From assembly GCF_025399195.1 (NCBI RefSeq), contig NW_026252181.1, forward strand, positions 1 to 48,365: a stretch of 48,365 nt of DNA, written 5' to 3'. Positions 21,619 to 32,842 of the stretch are shown piece after piece. A model generated the notes under the pieces. That model was not told the origin of the DNA and did not search any database. It saw only the letters and a program-made list of their open reading frames with translations. The DNA comes from Umbelopsis ramanniana AG (Eukaryota > Mucoromycota > Umbelopsidomycetes > Umbelopsidales > Umbelopsidaceae). The position numbers were made by a program, and so were the translations under genes. Position 1 is the first letter of the stretch. The number at the start of each line of letters is the position of its first letter.

Positions 21619-23710
21619 CTACGGTGCTGAAGTGTTTAAATCTTTTTCTGTAGAGTAGCCTCTGGCAATTCCACTGCGACCTTCCTCAACCAGACTCGCT
21701 TCATGCTCTCCTGTCTTTTGCTCTAGTCCTCGGAATGTTCGGGTTTTCAAAAATGCACCAGAAGGGCTTTCAAGGAGAGTAGATAATGCCGATTCATTGT
21801 TGCGTAACGATAGATCCGTGATACCAGATACCAATAAAGATGTGCCTAAGTAGAATTACCAATCCAGGAAATATTAGTTCCTGATTGTTGCAGAACATGG
21901 AGAACACAGTAGAAAAAAGATGTAGAAGATTCATACCATCAAGCTTTTTGGATCCATACTTTCGACCTTGCTTGTATTCCCCTGTGATCAGTGAGAAATG
22001 AGGCTCTTCGTCGCTTAAATTCTCCTCTCTCTCCTGACAGTGTCCATTCGTTAATTAAAATCATGCTCACACTAGTACCAATCATACTAAACATTGTACC
22101 TCTTCATCGTCGTAGGTAAAATCATCATCCCGAAGCCCCGGTAACAGTCGTTGGAAATCTGTAATATAGTCTCCTGTCCACTCCTTTTGCCTACATTGGT
22201 ACATGGGGATTAGCATGACATGCAGCAACCGCATATAAATGTAATATACTTACTTTGACAGTGCTATCTCCAATTCAAATGGAGTTACAATGGGCCGGTA
22301 AAACTCCTGTTGATTGCAATTGAGATTAACGTCACGTATAATCTCTATAAGGATGAAGATTTCTTACCTTTGAGTCTATCAAACTGTTTTCCGGGCAAGC
22401 TACTAGAACGTAGCAGTCTATTTCCATAAAATTGGCCATTTTGGCAACATTAAGTTTGCCCATAACAAAGGTATAAGACTTCTTTCCAGCAGCCGCAATA
22501 AGCTTCTTCAGATGATCGATGATAGTCATGTAAGACGCTTAATTGTAGGCAAAAAAGGTAAGTATCTCAACGACATAGCTCTACGGTATATGGCCCGTGA
22601 ACTTACCAACACCAAGAGTGCCAACAACTATTCCAATAACATCAGCATCTTTCGCTTTTTGCACCAAAAAGTATCGCTTCATCAACAGCCTATTTACAGG
22701 AACTGTTTCTCTATGTGCCTCCTTTTTCTCTGGGTTGTACGTAATGACAGGGCATTTGTTATGTACCATCATGATGTTTGTGAGAGTAATGTTCTCTTCA
22801 CCAATATACAAGATAGTACAATCTTCCAGTTTGACATCTTCAGGAAGTACGTACGTCCGTCCTCCTTGGGCTTGCTCTGGATTGATGAGAGGCTTGTTCA
22901 CGACTGGCTTCTTACAGCACGCGCTCGAACCGCAGCAGTCGTCTGTGGTACTAGCATATTCTTGGCTAGATTGAGAGTCTGAAACAGGTGTCTCCTGGCA
23001 ATTGTGGTTGGTGTTGGCTTCTTTGGTGATTTTAGTTGCTATCGCGGTAGAAAATATTTTACTCAGTTGATTGTTTATCTGGTCTAAAGGTAATGAAGGT
23101 TAGATTACAACCACAGTATGTAATTGGTGTAAATGACATGGTTTCTACATATTACCAGCGGCATGAGAGAAGGTCACATCATACATGACAATGATCGGTG
23201 TATCTTTGTTTTCAATTAATCTGTCAAACTCGCTGACGCACTTCTCCACTGATATCGATTGTTGTCCAAATACATAGAGCACCGGAAGCCGAGACGTACT
23301 ATATATCGAAAATAATTAGCATCAAAGCATGAAGTTATCAGCAAAGACCGAGGCATAACGTACGGGCTAAGACAGGAACGACCATAGTGGACTATGAAGT
23401 CAGCGCTGACATGCTCTGCGGCAACTTCGTCGACACAACAGCTTCCATACGAAGTATCGGCTAGAATGAAGACGCTCTTTCCAGTTCTATCCCGAAGTTT
23501 ACTGGCTACTGAAGCAGAATCAGGCAACAATTCGTCGGGAAACTGCAGCGCTATTCGAGAATAGCCGCCTTCGAGAATACGCTGACATGTCCGCTCGATT
23601 TCATAATAGCTGTCGATGTTGTCGATCTTGATGGAATTTATTTCCACTGTGCGCTCAATAGTGGCTCGGCCGTCGTCTGCGAACGTTGCCGGTCCATTTA
23701 GATCTGACAT
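21619..23710 (-). CDS. DPH2: DPH2, diphthamide synthesis subunit, 534 aa
   Basis: Eight exons: 23710-23364, 23298-23156, 23083-22607, 22537-22368, 22306-22254, 22190-22100, 22033-21937, 21845-21619; phases agree. With Dph1, and with Dph3 as electron donor, Dph2 makes the first diphthamide intermediate on eEF2 by a non-canonical radical-SAM [4Fe-4S] reaction. Seen: the Dph1/Dph2 fold motifs [29 protein letters not shown] (C91, C92), [60 protein letters not shown] and [16 protein letters not shown]. Length equals yeast Dph2 (534). A Cys-rich insert (C213, C214, C219, C220) is noted under findings. DPH3 lies 18 kb to the right. Confidence 0.95.
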
Positions 23711-24092
23711 GGCGAGTTTTTAAGAAATTGCTCAATGAAATGATCATTTTTTGTCGAAGTAGTTGGTTAAAAATTTGGACTGCTTCTTTTCGTCCATTTT
23801 GCAACTCAGGCAGCTTCCCTTGTAGCCGGTAGGTGCCAGTCTTACCGACAGAATTGGACGACTTGCTGTCGACCTAATACACATGTTATATATGCTCTCT
23901 TTGAAATATTAATTGAAGTAAAAGAGCGAAGCTAAATTGGCGGTCAGATGCGATGAAAACAACACGCTTATTCATGTTTTCTTTAATTACAACCTAAAAC
24001 GGCGACTATTTGAGCCGGCTCAAATCTCACTGTCCCAATATATAGACAATCGTACTTTCGATCTGAAATCAACGATCTGATCTAGATGATAT
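23711..24092. other. intergenic: DPH2 promoter and SEN2 3' flank
   Basis: A 382-bp gap between two minus-strand genes, with no ORF of interest. The 18-bp palindrome is its main feature. Confidence 0.5.
24008..24025. promoter_or_regulatory. perfect 18-bp palindrome between DPH2 and SEN2
   Basis: ATTTGAGCCGGCTCAAAT equals its own reverse complement over 18 bp. It lies about 300 bp upstream of the DPH2 start and 68 bp past the SEN2 stop. It could bind a homodimeric factor in the DPH2 promoter or form a cruciform or hairpin in the SEN2 3' UTR. Confidence 0.5.
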
Positions 24093-25507
24093 TTAGCTCC
24101 TTGTCTTTTCTGGTATCCATCGCTTCATAGCCATTTCAGTGACGGAATATTGAGTTAAGCATTCAGGAGAGAGGCAGTGGACAGTTGTTTGAGGAGGTAA
24201 ATTGACATAACATAGAACCAGCGTCTTGAAATGCAGAATTAGTAATATGAAAAGGTACTTTATACTCCACAGATAGTATTATACCTTGTTCGCTTGTGAA
24301 CAGACTCTGTTCATACCTAGAATCCAGCTCCATGATAAATTTTCTTGCTTATTGCTTGTTTCATGATATGATGGTATTATAATGATGGCAAATCTGGAAG
24401 TGGACTACATCAATATCTGTGTAGTTTTCCAGCCCAAAATTCTTGCAATACTCACTCTCCATGATGAAAAGCCGGTCCACGCTGGTATATAACTGCATTG
24501 AACGTTAGAACTTGCACTCTCAGAGTAATTCCTTTTTCAATGTAACTCACTGTAATCAGTTCCAAATTTTATGCCATCCTTTACAACCCAAGCTTTACTT
24601 CTGTAATGATGGTACGCGACGTATTTGACAATGAAAGGATTATCGTATCCAATGTATTCCATTGGTGACTGTAGCGTCTGCGCAAGAGGCATGCTACTGA
24701 CGACTTCCGCATCCTCCGATCTATTTTTGAGGGTGTCGTTGCAAAACAGTTTCCAACATTCAATGATTGAGAGTGGTTGCTAAATTCGAATGCGTTATGA
24801 GAACTATCACCTGGCATTTTGCGTTGAACATACTGTCGATCCTTACCTTCTCGCTATTCATAATTTCAAGGCATCCTAGTCCATAGGCAAGAAAGAAGCC
24901 TTCTACTAATGATAACTGGAGGTGTTCTTCTGAAACCGTATCAAGGATTTCATAATAATTGTTCCGCACTTCATTGTTGTTACAATCTTCACTCTGTGAT
25001 GCTTGCGATGGTGAACTGGTAAGGGGTGGGGTATTCAGCTTTGACATACGCGTAGCTCTTCTTTGTTTTCTCCTAGCTTCGGTGATATTTTCGAGAAATT
25101 GTTTGGCATCTGTCTGCTGGGATCAGAAATTCGTTATCATCTCTCTAGGCAGTCTGAACGGTCGACTTACCGCTGCCTTCCGCGGCTATGCGCTGAGACC
25201 ACGTTGGTTCACTTCGAGAAAGGTTCCCTTTGCCAAAGAAACCTTTACAATACAATTCCTGAATATCTAAATTATCTGTGATGCGTATGCAGCCGCCTTC
25301 GCGTAGATATTCTCCATTAAACTGTCGATCGTTGGTGTGGTACCAGCCGATCAAGTTATAAAGTGCATTCACAACGTATTGAGTCCAAGTGACTGATTCA
25401 TTTGTCAATTTGATTGGTAAAGGGTCTTTATGCTTTTTCTCTAAAGCCTTTTTGGATCTTTTTTTCTTTGGGCTGGCCGTGTTCATGACGGTCCCATTAC
25501 TACTCAT
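24093..25507 (-). CDS. SEN2: SEN2, catalytic subunit of tRNA-splicing endonuclease, 368 aa
   Basis: Six exons: 25507-25171, 25109-24847, 24779-24551, 24492-24456, 24393-24285, 24224-24093; phases agree. Sen2 cuts the 5' splice site of intron-containing pre-tRNAs. Seen: an N-terminal domain with a Lys-rich stretch, then the nuclease core YHHYRSKAWVVKDGIKFGTD, IIYQRGPAFHHGEF, WSWILGMNRV and TLVLCYVNLP, ending RWIPEKTRS. The catalytic triad is in place: Y279, H287 (eight residues apart as in yeast Y289/H297) and K325. Exon 4 is only 37 nt and carries the catalytic Tyr and His. The Met at 25507 was chosen because it leaves 94 bp to the divergent aldo-keto reductase start; the frame is open further upstream. 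Confidence 0.93.
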
Positions 25508-25601
25508 GCGACGGACTGAAGGAAGGTGGAAAATTTCACCGATAAAAGAAAGTATGGCTGGTTGGAGTTCAAAAATTCCGTTATCCGCATTCTCTCGAAT
25601 C

Positions 25602-26914
25602 ATGGCTGACGTTACCTTGAATACACAAGTTACCCTTAACAATGGTAGGCATATCCCTGCCGTAGGGCTTGGGGTCTACCGAGCACAACCAGGAGAATCC
25701 ACTCAATCAGCTGTATTGGAAGCTTTAAAGGTACGATTCAGATACTCGTCTACATCAGCTCTCACACGATGCTAATCTAAGTATCAACAGATTGGATACC
25801 GTCACGTTGATACAGCTCATATCTATCAAAATGAAGCAGACGTTGGCGCTGCTATTGCTAAAAGGTGAATTAATTGCATCTATGTTTGGAGTATCGCGAT
25901 ATTCCATTAACGCTCATATGGATGTTAGTGGTATACCTCGAGATGAGATTTTTGTCACCACAAAGTTATGGGTAATGCAACTTTTTATTTTTCTTTCAAT
26001 TGGTTTTTTCATACATCTAATGGCGTTCCTTTGTACATGACAAAGGATGCAGGTCAGTAACGAAGTCTGTTCGGAGATGTAAATTTGTATAGCGTCGCCA
26101 ACATGTTCTCGTTGAGGCAGATCAAGGGTTCGACTCAGCCATTCAAGCTTGTGAAGAGTCTCTGCAAAAACTTGGTTTAGATTATATCGATCTGTATCTC
26201 GTCCATTCGCCCAATCCTGGACCAAAGCGTCGTAAAGAGACTTGGGATGCGTTGCAACAATTGGTTGCAAAGGATAAAGTTAAGAGTATAGGTAACAGTG
26301 GTACACTATTGTGCAATCAAGCCATGATTTGACGTTTTTTTGACTTCTTCAAAATTATCATTAGGTGTGTCAAACTATGGTATCCAACATCTGTAAGTTC
26401 TGCATGCCATTGCTTTTAGCTCGCTCTCAAACAGAAATGCTGATGTGCAAATTTATAGTAAGGAACTCCTCGGATCAAACCCCAACATCCGTCCTGTCGT
26501 TAATCAGCTTGAGATTCATCCCTGGAATACTCGTGAAGAACTAGTCGATTTTTGCAATTCTCAGAATATCAAGATCGAAGCTTATTCACCACTCACAAAG
26601 GGCCGCAAGCTGGACGATCCAGATCTAGTAAGGATTGCCGCCAAATACGACAAATCACCAGCCCAAGTTCTTATTCGATGGTCTTTGCAACATGGGTACA
26701 TTGTCTTGCCCAAGAGTGTGACTCCAGAACGTATTGCGAGCAACGTTAATGTGTTCGATTTTGACCTTTGCGATAGCGACATGAGGATCTTGAACGACAA
26801 AGATGAATATCTGCTGACTGGTAAGTATCGCTGCATTGGATGCTGGTAATAAACAATGTCACTCACATTTGCTTTCACTATGATATAGGTTGGGATCCTA
26901 CTGTTGTACCTTAA
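25602..26914 (+). CDS. aldo-keto reductase, 286 aa
   Basis: Seven exons: 25602-25730, 25791-25864, 25929-25971, 26093-26291, 26365-26392, 26459-26820, 26889-26914. AKRs reduce carbonyls with NADPH. Seen: VTLNNGRHIPAVGLGVYRA, then GYRHVDTAHIYQNEADVG with catalytic D50 and Y55, TTKLW with K80, and DYIDLYLVHSP with H120, so the full tetrad is present. PVVNQLEIHPW and VLPKSVTPERIASN (cofactor phosphate site) follow. The substrate cannot be told; it belongs to the broad AKR3/AKR5-like group. The start of exon 4 is the weakest boundary: 26117 is an in-frame alternative that drops eight residues. It is divergent from SEN2 (94 bp) and convergent with BRE1 (65 bp between stops). Confidence 0.92.
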
Positions 26915-26979
26915 GATATTTGAATGATTGTATTGGTTTTATTATAATTTGAAAATGGGGGGAATATATTAAATTGTGT

Positions 26980-29900
26980 CTAAAAGTAAAACTGGCGGAC
27001 ATCTGACGATCCAAATGATTCACCACAACTCGGGCATCGGCGTTGGCGAGTACCAATGCGAATGTCGATACATTCTTTACAGAAAGTATGCATGCAACGT
27101 AACAATAGATGCGATCGGAACCTTGTATGACATGCACTGCATTTGAGTAATGTCTGTGGCAAAGGTGATACAAAAAATTGGATGCATTAGCGTCGGTTAC
27201 ATAGAATGAGGTACCAACATTTTTTATACGTACGCGAAGTTCTTCACATTCTTGTCGTAGCTCTTCTTCAGCAGGGTTGTCCGACTGCGACATGGACTCA
27301 ATCTTTCGCTTCATCCGCTCAAGTTCTTGTTCAATCTGTTCTTTATCCCGCGTTGCCTTTTCAAGGTGTTTATCTTTGACGTTGAATGTCTTTTGAAGCT
27401 GATATATGCAAACATGGTATGTCAGATAAGTACATTAAACATAGGTCCAAAGGTAGAAATAGTTTACCTCATTTGCTTGGAACTCTTGCTCGGAAAGTTT
27501 ATTCTTAAGCTCCTTGATGTTGTTTGTACCTGCCTCTATTTGCAGTCGAATTCGTTCAATTTCGTATTTCTTCTTAGTAAGATCTTGAGATTTACTTGTC
27601 TGTAAATAGCCAACAACACGTCGATCAGTTATCGTTGGTAATGTCTATAAAGGAGAAATCGAAAACTCACCGCTTGACCTAACAGGTTCTGCTCACGTTC
27701 ATGTAGTTGCTTTATATGCTCTGACTGCTGCTCGTTTGTTTTCTTGAGCCCATGCATACGATTAGCCTCGACTTCTCTTTGACTCTTTAAGCGTGAGAAA
27801 GTCTGTGCATATTTTGCAATCTAGTAGGGTGGACCATCGCTTAGCCGATAATCTCTATATGGTGAAAAAGATATACTGTTCTGCTTACCTCGGCCCGCAA
27901 TTTTGCAATGGTGTCATTATGGACGATGAAACTAAACACTTCGCGGCTATTTTGCTCTTGAAGTTTATCATGGGCAAGACCATCTTGATCAATTTGAGTG
28001 AGAATAGTAGCCTCGCACTATATAGAGGTAATAATGTGTTGGTTTCAATTATACTCAACATATTCCAGTAAAAATGATGCCTTACAGGTTCAAGAACTTC
28101 CACTGTCATTTTTAGCTGTTCGATAGTTCGATTTTGCTGCACGAGTTTCTGTATCATTTCTTTAACGTCAGATCGCACATGGTCTCCAGTATATTCCTTT
28201 GACCATGTTTCTATTTGGTGTTTGAGAGCATCTGCCTCATGTCGAGCTTTATATTCAGCATCTTCAAGTGACTTTATGTCCATCGTAGTACTCTTCGCAT
28301 AATCATAGGCCGCAAGTTTATCGCGAACATCTTCAAGCTGTGATTCCGCTTGCCTACAATCCTGATTAGCCACATGTCTCGCTTATCATACAGTATTCGA
28401 TGTACGTACTTTATGCGCGCTTGTGCTTCTTGAATAGCATCAGCCTCAGCTTGAGGTATTCCCAGAGCTTCGAACAAACCTTGCGTCGTTTCCAAGTTAC
28501 TCTGTTGCAGTCGCTTAATATCAGCTTCAACAGCTTGGATATCGGCCTTGAAGATACATAAGGTTAGCTTTCATGCATCGATGACAACTGGGGACATTGA
28601 TAGACGTCGTGCTTACCTTTCGAGTATCTAGAAGTTGTACTTGTTCATTAAATTTGGCCATAACGGATTCTTCTCGACTTTGAATCTGGTCGAGCAGAGC
28701 TTGTGAGTGATCTCTTGTCTTCTTTATTCGCGCCAAATCACCTTCTAGTCGTCGAATCTCCGTCTCCATAGCAGTTTTACTAGTCGAATGATTGAAACGT
28801 GCTTGCTCTTCCAAAACTCGGATATCTGCTCGACACGTATCGCATTCACGGCTCAACTGGGTGATCCGATTCTCCAAAGCATCGCTCTTGTCCTGGAAGT
28901 ATTCGTATGAACATTGTAAATTTTTGAAGTAGGCAGTATCAGTCAGGCGATCAGAAGACATGTTGGCGACCCGCGCCGCAAGTTGATCAATATCCTGGCG
29001 TAACTGCTGTCTTTCATTGTTTAATGTATCCAATTCCTTTTGACGATAGGTTACTAGTATTTGATTTTCCGCAATTTGCTCCATGAGGGCCTGGTCAATT
29101 GTTTTGTTTGACACTTCAACGGTATCGGGTCGAATGATACTGGTTTCGTTCTGATTCGTCGGTGTCGTCACTGTGCTGTTTTGTGCAGATTCATCTGCGG
29201 GTTTACCTTCAGTGCTACTCTCCAATTTACCACCAAGTCCACCGCTGGCTAGAGATGCTATATATGCGCTCCGTGATCGGTCACGACGTTTTTCTGCGGC
29301 TTGCAATTCTGCATTTACACTTTCAGCTTCTTCTTCGTCGGCTTGAACTTGCTTTAAAGCATTCTCCAGCACGCTTTTCATGTTTCCGCGCTGGCTTGAT
29401 AAAGTATTGATTTGATGATCCATGTCTTGTACTAACTTTGCCAGTCGACCGGCCAGACCGTCCAGTTCAGACATTTCTGCACGCACACTTTTTTCCGCTA
29501 TCTCTTTACGCTTTGTCGCATCTGAAGTAAGAAAATTCAGTAAAGAAAAGACGATATGGTGGTCATCCTTGATAGTTGTTCATACCAGCTTCTCCGTCCA
29601 TGGTTTGCTTCAGTCGATCTGCCTTTTCTAACGATAGTTTTACAGCTGATACAACCTTTTTCGCCAAGCTAGTAGTGTCATGGTGTCTTTGTTCTAAATT
29701 GTTGCTAAGTTCATTTTTTCCCAGTGGGGTTTCAGAGAGAACAGATTGAGAGTCTGGAGATTACAAATCAGTATATGAAGAAGCAGACTTTTCCATGAGT
29801 TTGCGAATGATTCCATACCAAAAGTAACATTGTCATTGAGAGATTGAACAGTTGATTGCATCAATTTAAGGTCTTCTTGGGTCTGGTAACGAAAACCTCA

Positions 29901-30419
29901 TAAATACACTGTCATCATAGCAGCTGCTTCTTCAAAACGTACCATTTTCCACAACACATCAATAGTGAAGAAAGACATTCCAAGAGATTTACTCATTGAT
30001 TCCAGTTCCTCAATCCGTTCTTCGGCTTCATGGAGCTCTGCCTGTGATTCGATCGGTGGAATTAGCATAGTTGTGCAATAGTCGGGTATTTGAAAATGTG
30101 ATTGCATACCTTTGATTCCTTCATGCTTCGCAATAAGGAATACTTTGATTCTTTTTCAGGCTGTTAGATAAAAAGAAGACATGAGAAGAGTAATCGAGAC
30201 CAAAGAGTAGCCATAATGAAAGGTAAGCAATAAACGTACGTCCAAGACATTAGTATCAATAACCAGTTGCATCGGTTCAGCCTTTACAGGCGACGAAGGG
30301 GTCGAGAAGTTCGTTGGGCCAGTGCCAGTGAATCTCTTTTTGAGAGGTGGCCTAGGCGCAGTGCTGGATACACTGCTGGCATTATCGTCTGCTCCTAATC
30401 GCCGTTTGCGATCGTCCAT
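26980..30419 (-). CDS. BRE1: BRE1, RING E3 ligase for histone H2B, 867 aa
   Basis: Thirteen exons: 30419-30240, 30160-30110, 30041-29943, 29882-29819, 29753-29586, 29521-28617, 28546-28410, 28353-28086, 28017-27889, 27802-27671, 27599-27468, 27398-27234, 27153-26980; phases agree. Bre1 (RNF20/RNF40) with Rad6 monoubiquitylates H2B, linking transcription to H3 methylation. Seen: a basic N-terminus (DDRKRRLGADD, PLKKRF), nearly continuous coiled coil, and a C-terminal C3HC4 RING in the last exon (LKCSACHTRF, LLLRCMHTFCKECI, RRCPSCGESFGSSDVRQFYF). The DVRQFYF end is typical of the family. Donor 29942 was chosen over a later GT that would leave a 27-nt intron. Length lies between yeast (700) and human RNF20 (975). 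Confidence 0.95.
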
Positions 30420-30965
30420 AGGAATTGAAGGTCGAGAAAGCAGTCCTACTACCTTGAGCACACATTTTGGAGGAAGAAGTCTGGAGGTGTCGTCACGCAT
30501 TTCATTCAGCTCGTGAAGCACGTGATATAGCATTTGTAGTGTGAACGTGATAGAAAATGTAATTTTCTCACCAAAACCTTTTTGCATTCGTGGTACGCTA
30601 CACAAATGCTGATTTTGTTGACGTCGTCAGTTGGTGCAGTATAAAGGTGCGCAATGAAAGTGAAATAAAAGTTTGGAAGTATCTTTCCCCTTGATCTTGG
30701 CTATTGTTACGAGCAATTCTAAAGGAAAGACATATTTCGAACATTTGTTGTTTTTAGCAGATATATCTCTCCATGGCATATTTAATAGTAAATCAAAGTT
30801 TTATTACGACATTTGGTGCCTTCTACCAGAAAGTGCAAACTCGTTCGGTCTGAAACCCCAAAATTACAACTCTATCAACTTAAAGAAACAACGAGTTCTT
30901 ACCGGCGATTACACTCTCATAAATCCTAACATAAATCCTAAGAAAACAGCAACATCAAAAAAAAT
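30420..30965. other. BRE1 promoter and left flank of the retroelement relic
   Basis: About 550 bp without a supported gene. The BRE1-proximal part is open in the BRE1 frame but lacks family sequence. An E-box is listed separately. No LTR-like terminal repeat was recognised before the gag relic. Confidence 0.45.
30519..30524. promoter_or_regulatory. E-box CACGTG upstream of BRE1
   Basis: CACGTG lies 100 bp upstream of the BRE1 start codon. This is the consensus for Cbf1/USF-type bHLH factors. Function is inferred. Confidence 0.35.
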
Positions 30966-31804
30966 ATGATGATTTCACTACCCTTGCCTAGATACTCCCG
31001 CAAAGAAAACCCGGAATATTGGCTAAAGATGTTCCAAGCGACAGCCAAAGTTCAGGTGTGGACTACCGATGAGGACAAGCTCATGTTCATCCCGATGTTC
31101 TTTAAATCAGAAATGCGAGTCTGGTTCTACGACGGCAAGTATACTGACTTCCAGGAGTTCGCCGCCGTATTCGTGGAGCGATTTGGGCTAAAGATAAAGA
31201 AATACCGCCCACTGAAGAAAACCCCGACCATCCGAAAGAAGAACAAGGAATCGGCGCAGGCGTATGGTTACCGTTTACGACAATGGAAAGTCAGGCATGG
31301 AGCATCCTTGTCCGAAAGTGATATGTTGCACCAGTTTGTCAACGGATTGAATCCGAAGTCACTCCGTCAGGCGGTACGTGCAGAATACCCAAAGGATCTT
31401 GATACAGCCATTCGTAAGGCAATAGAGTTGGAAGAGGATGAGCACAACCCTTTCAGTGACTCGGACGAGGGTCCCGCATATCGAGATCAAGAAAGTGATG
31501 ATTCTAGCAGTGATATCGATGAACAAGCTACCAAAAATCGCAAAAACAAAATAAAGACACCCAACCCATGGACAAAGCGATTGAGTCCATCACGAAGCAA
31601 GTCGAAGAGATGTGGATTTTCATGATGAACCAGGTCCCTACCAACAGGAGATGTTTCAACTGCCAAGACTGTGGCCATGAAGCACCTCAATGCCCGAAGC
31701 CTTGCAAGCTGTGCAAAGGGCAAGAGGGCGTCAAGGGCCATCCGTACTTCAACTGCCCTAAGTACACCCCAAGGAAAGAGAGGTCACGAAACTACAACGT
31801 CTGA
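30966..31804 (+). mobile_element. Ty3-type retrotransposon gag relic, two overlapping frames
   Basis: The first frame (30966-31625, 219 codons) has the layout of a Ty3-type capsid: YWLKMFQATAKVQVW, MRVWFYDG, FVERFG, QAYGYRLRQWKV and LHQFVNGLNPKSLRQAV, then an acidic linker. The second frame (31568-31804), shifted by -1, carries a CCHC zinc knuckle (CFNCQDCGHEAPQC). The two frames overlap by 58 nt. The shift probably falls in the A-rich stretch near 31540-31558. No protease, reverse transcriptase, RNase H or integrase follows, and no LTRs are seen. It is a truncated, inactive fragment or, less likely, a gag-derived gene. Confidence 0.8.
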
Positions 31805-31844
31805 TCCTGGCAAGCGGTGGAAGAAGAGGAGGAAGTGGTGTTGT

Positions 31845-32147
31845 GAGAGAAACGATGACGGCAACATATCATTCCTCCACCCATTTAATGAATGCCAAGA
31901 TCGTGTCAAAAAGAACGATTGCGCTGTAATTCGACACAGAAGTTGCACAACTTGCCGGGCCAATTACAACGCTGGTACATTGATTAATCCTCGGCTACCA
32001 TGGACCTACACTTTGGATGCTGTAGACACTCGTCGTCATGATCACCAGGCCGTTTGGCACAAAGATATCCTTGCCGCCATGAATATGAGGAGGATCGTGA
32101 AGTCGTATGCTCTCACCGGTCAAAAACTTACCTGGAATAAGAGGTAG
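31845..32147 (+). pseudogene. possible TnpB/Fanzor-like C-terminal fragment
   Basis: A frame directly 3' of the gag relic and open to 32147. It contains RHRSCTTCRANYNAG, a Cys pair as in a C-terminal zinc ribbon, and about 30 residues later VWHKDILAAMNMRRI. The last string resembles the RuvC-III motif (W-H/N-R-D-x-x-A-A-x-N-M) of TnpB-related nucleases in eukaryotic elements. Only this tail is present, with no upstream nuclease sequence and no start codon of its own. The match is from pattern memory over a short stretch, so the call is tentative; it could instead be decayed retroelement sequence. Confidence 0.35.
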
Positions 32148-32842
32148 TATCATGAGAAGGGTGCTACGAAAGCCCCACGCGCTTAAAGCGATACTTGAAA
32201 GAGGTGAGTTTGTGTCTTTTTTCACAAGAAGCAAACAATGTAAAAAGTATCTAACGCAATATCCAACGCAAAATGATCATTCTATCTAACGCAAATTATC
32301 ATTCCATCTTCCGTAAATTTGTAGTAGACCGGCTCAAGAATGCTTTGGACCTGGACAATAAAAAGTCATATTTCGTATTATCCGTGTGCACAGTGATGCG
32401 CTTACGATCTGGCCAGGCGAGATTAATTGTGACTACTCAAAACTTGGCTATGGCCGTACCCAGACCAGACCGGTATCCAACAACTCCTGATTCCCTTGGC
32501 TCGCACATCTTATTACGTAACTCGCAAACAAAAACATATGTAAAAAGTCATGGGCCCCATTTGCTTGATCAGAAACATACGTTATATGGCACGCATTAAG
32601 TGACCCTATCCTCCAGAGGTATGAAGGGGCAGACCTATAGATTTTAAAAGATACGCCGCCCGATATTCATATTCGACGACCCACTATTTATGGCTGTTGC
32701 AAAGGCTAGACTCCATTCCTGCGTGTAGTTAATCAAAAAACTATGACTACCTGGATCACTGCAAACCAAACATTCAAAAAAAAAAGGGAACTGGTTTATA
32801 TTGTAAAAATGCTCTATATGACAAATATATGGTTTTATTTTT
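32148..32842. other. intergenic, probably decayed element sequence
   Basis: Almost 700 bp with no supported gene. Two short plus-strand ORFs have no recognisable features. An A10 run near 32777 and the AT-rich end form the 3' flank of the tubby-like gene. Confidence 0.45.
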
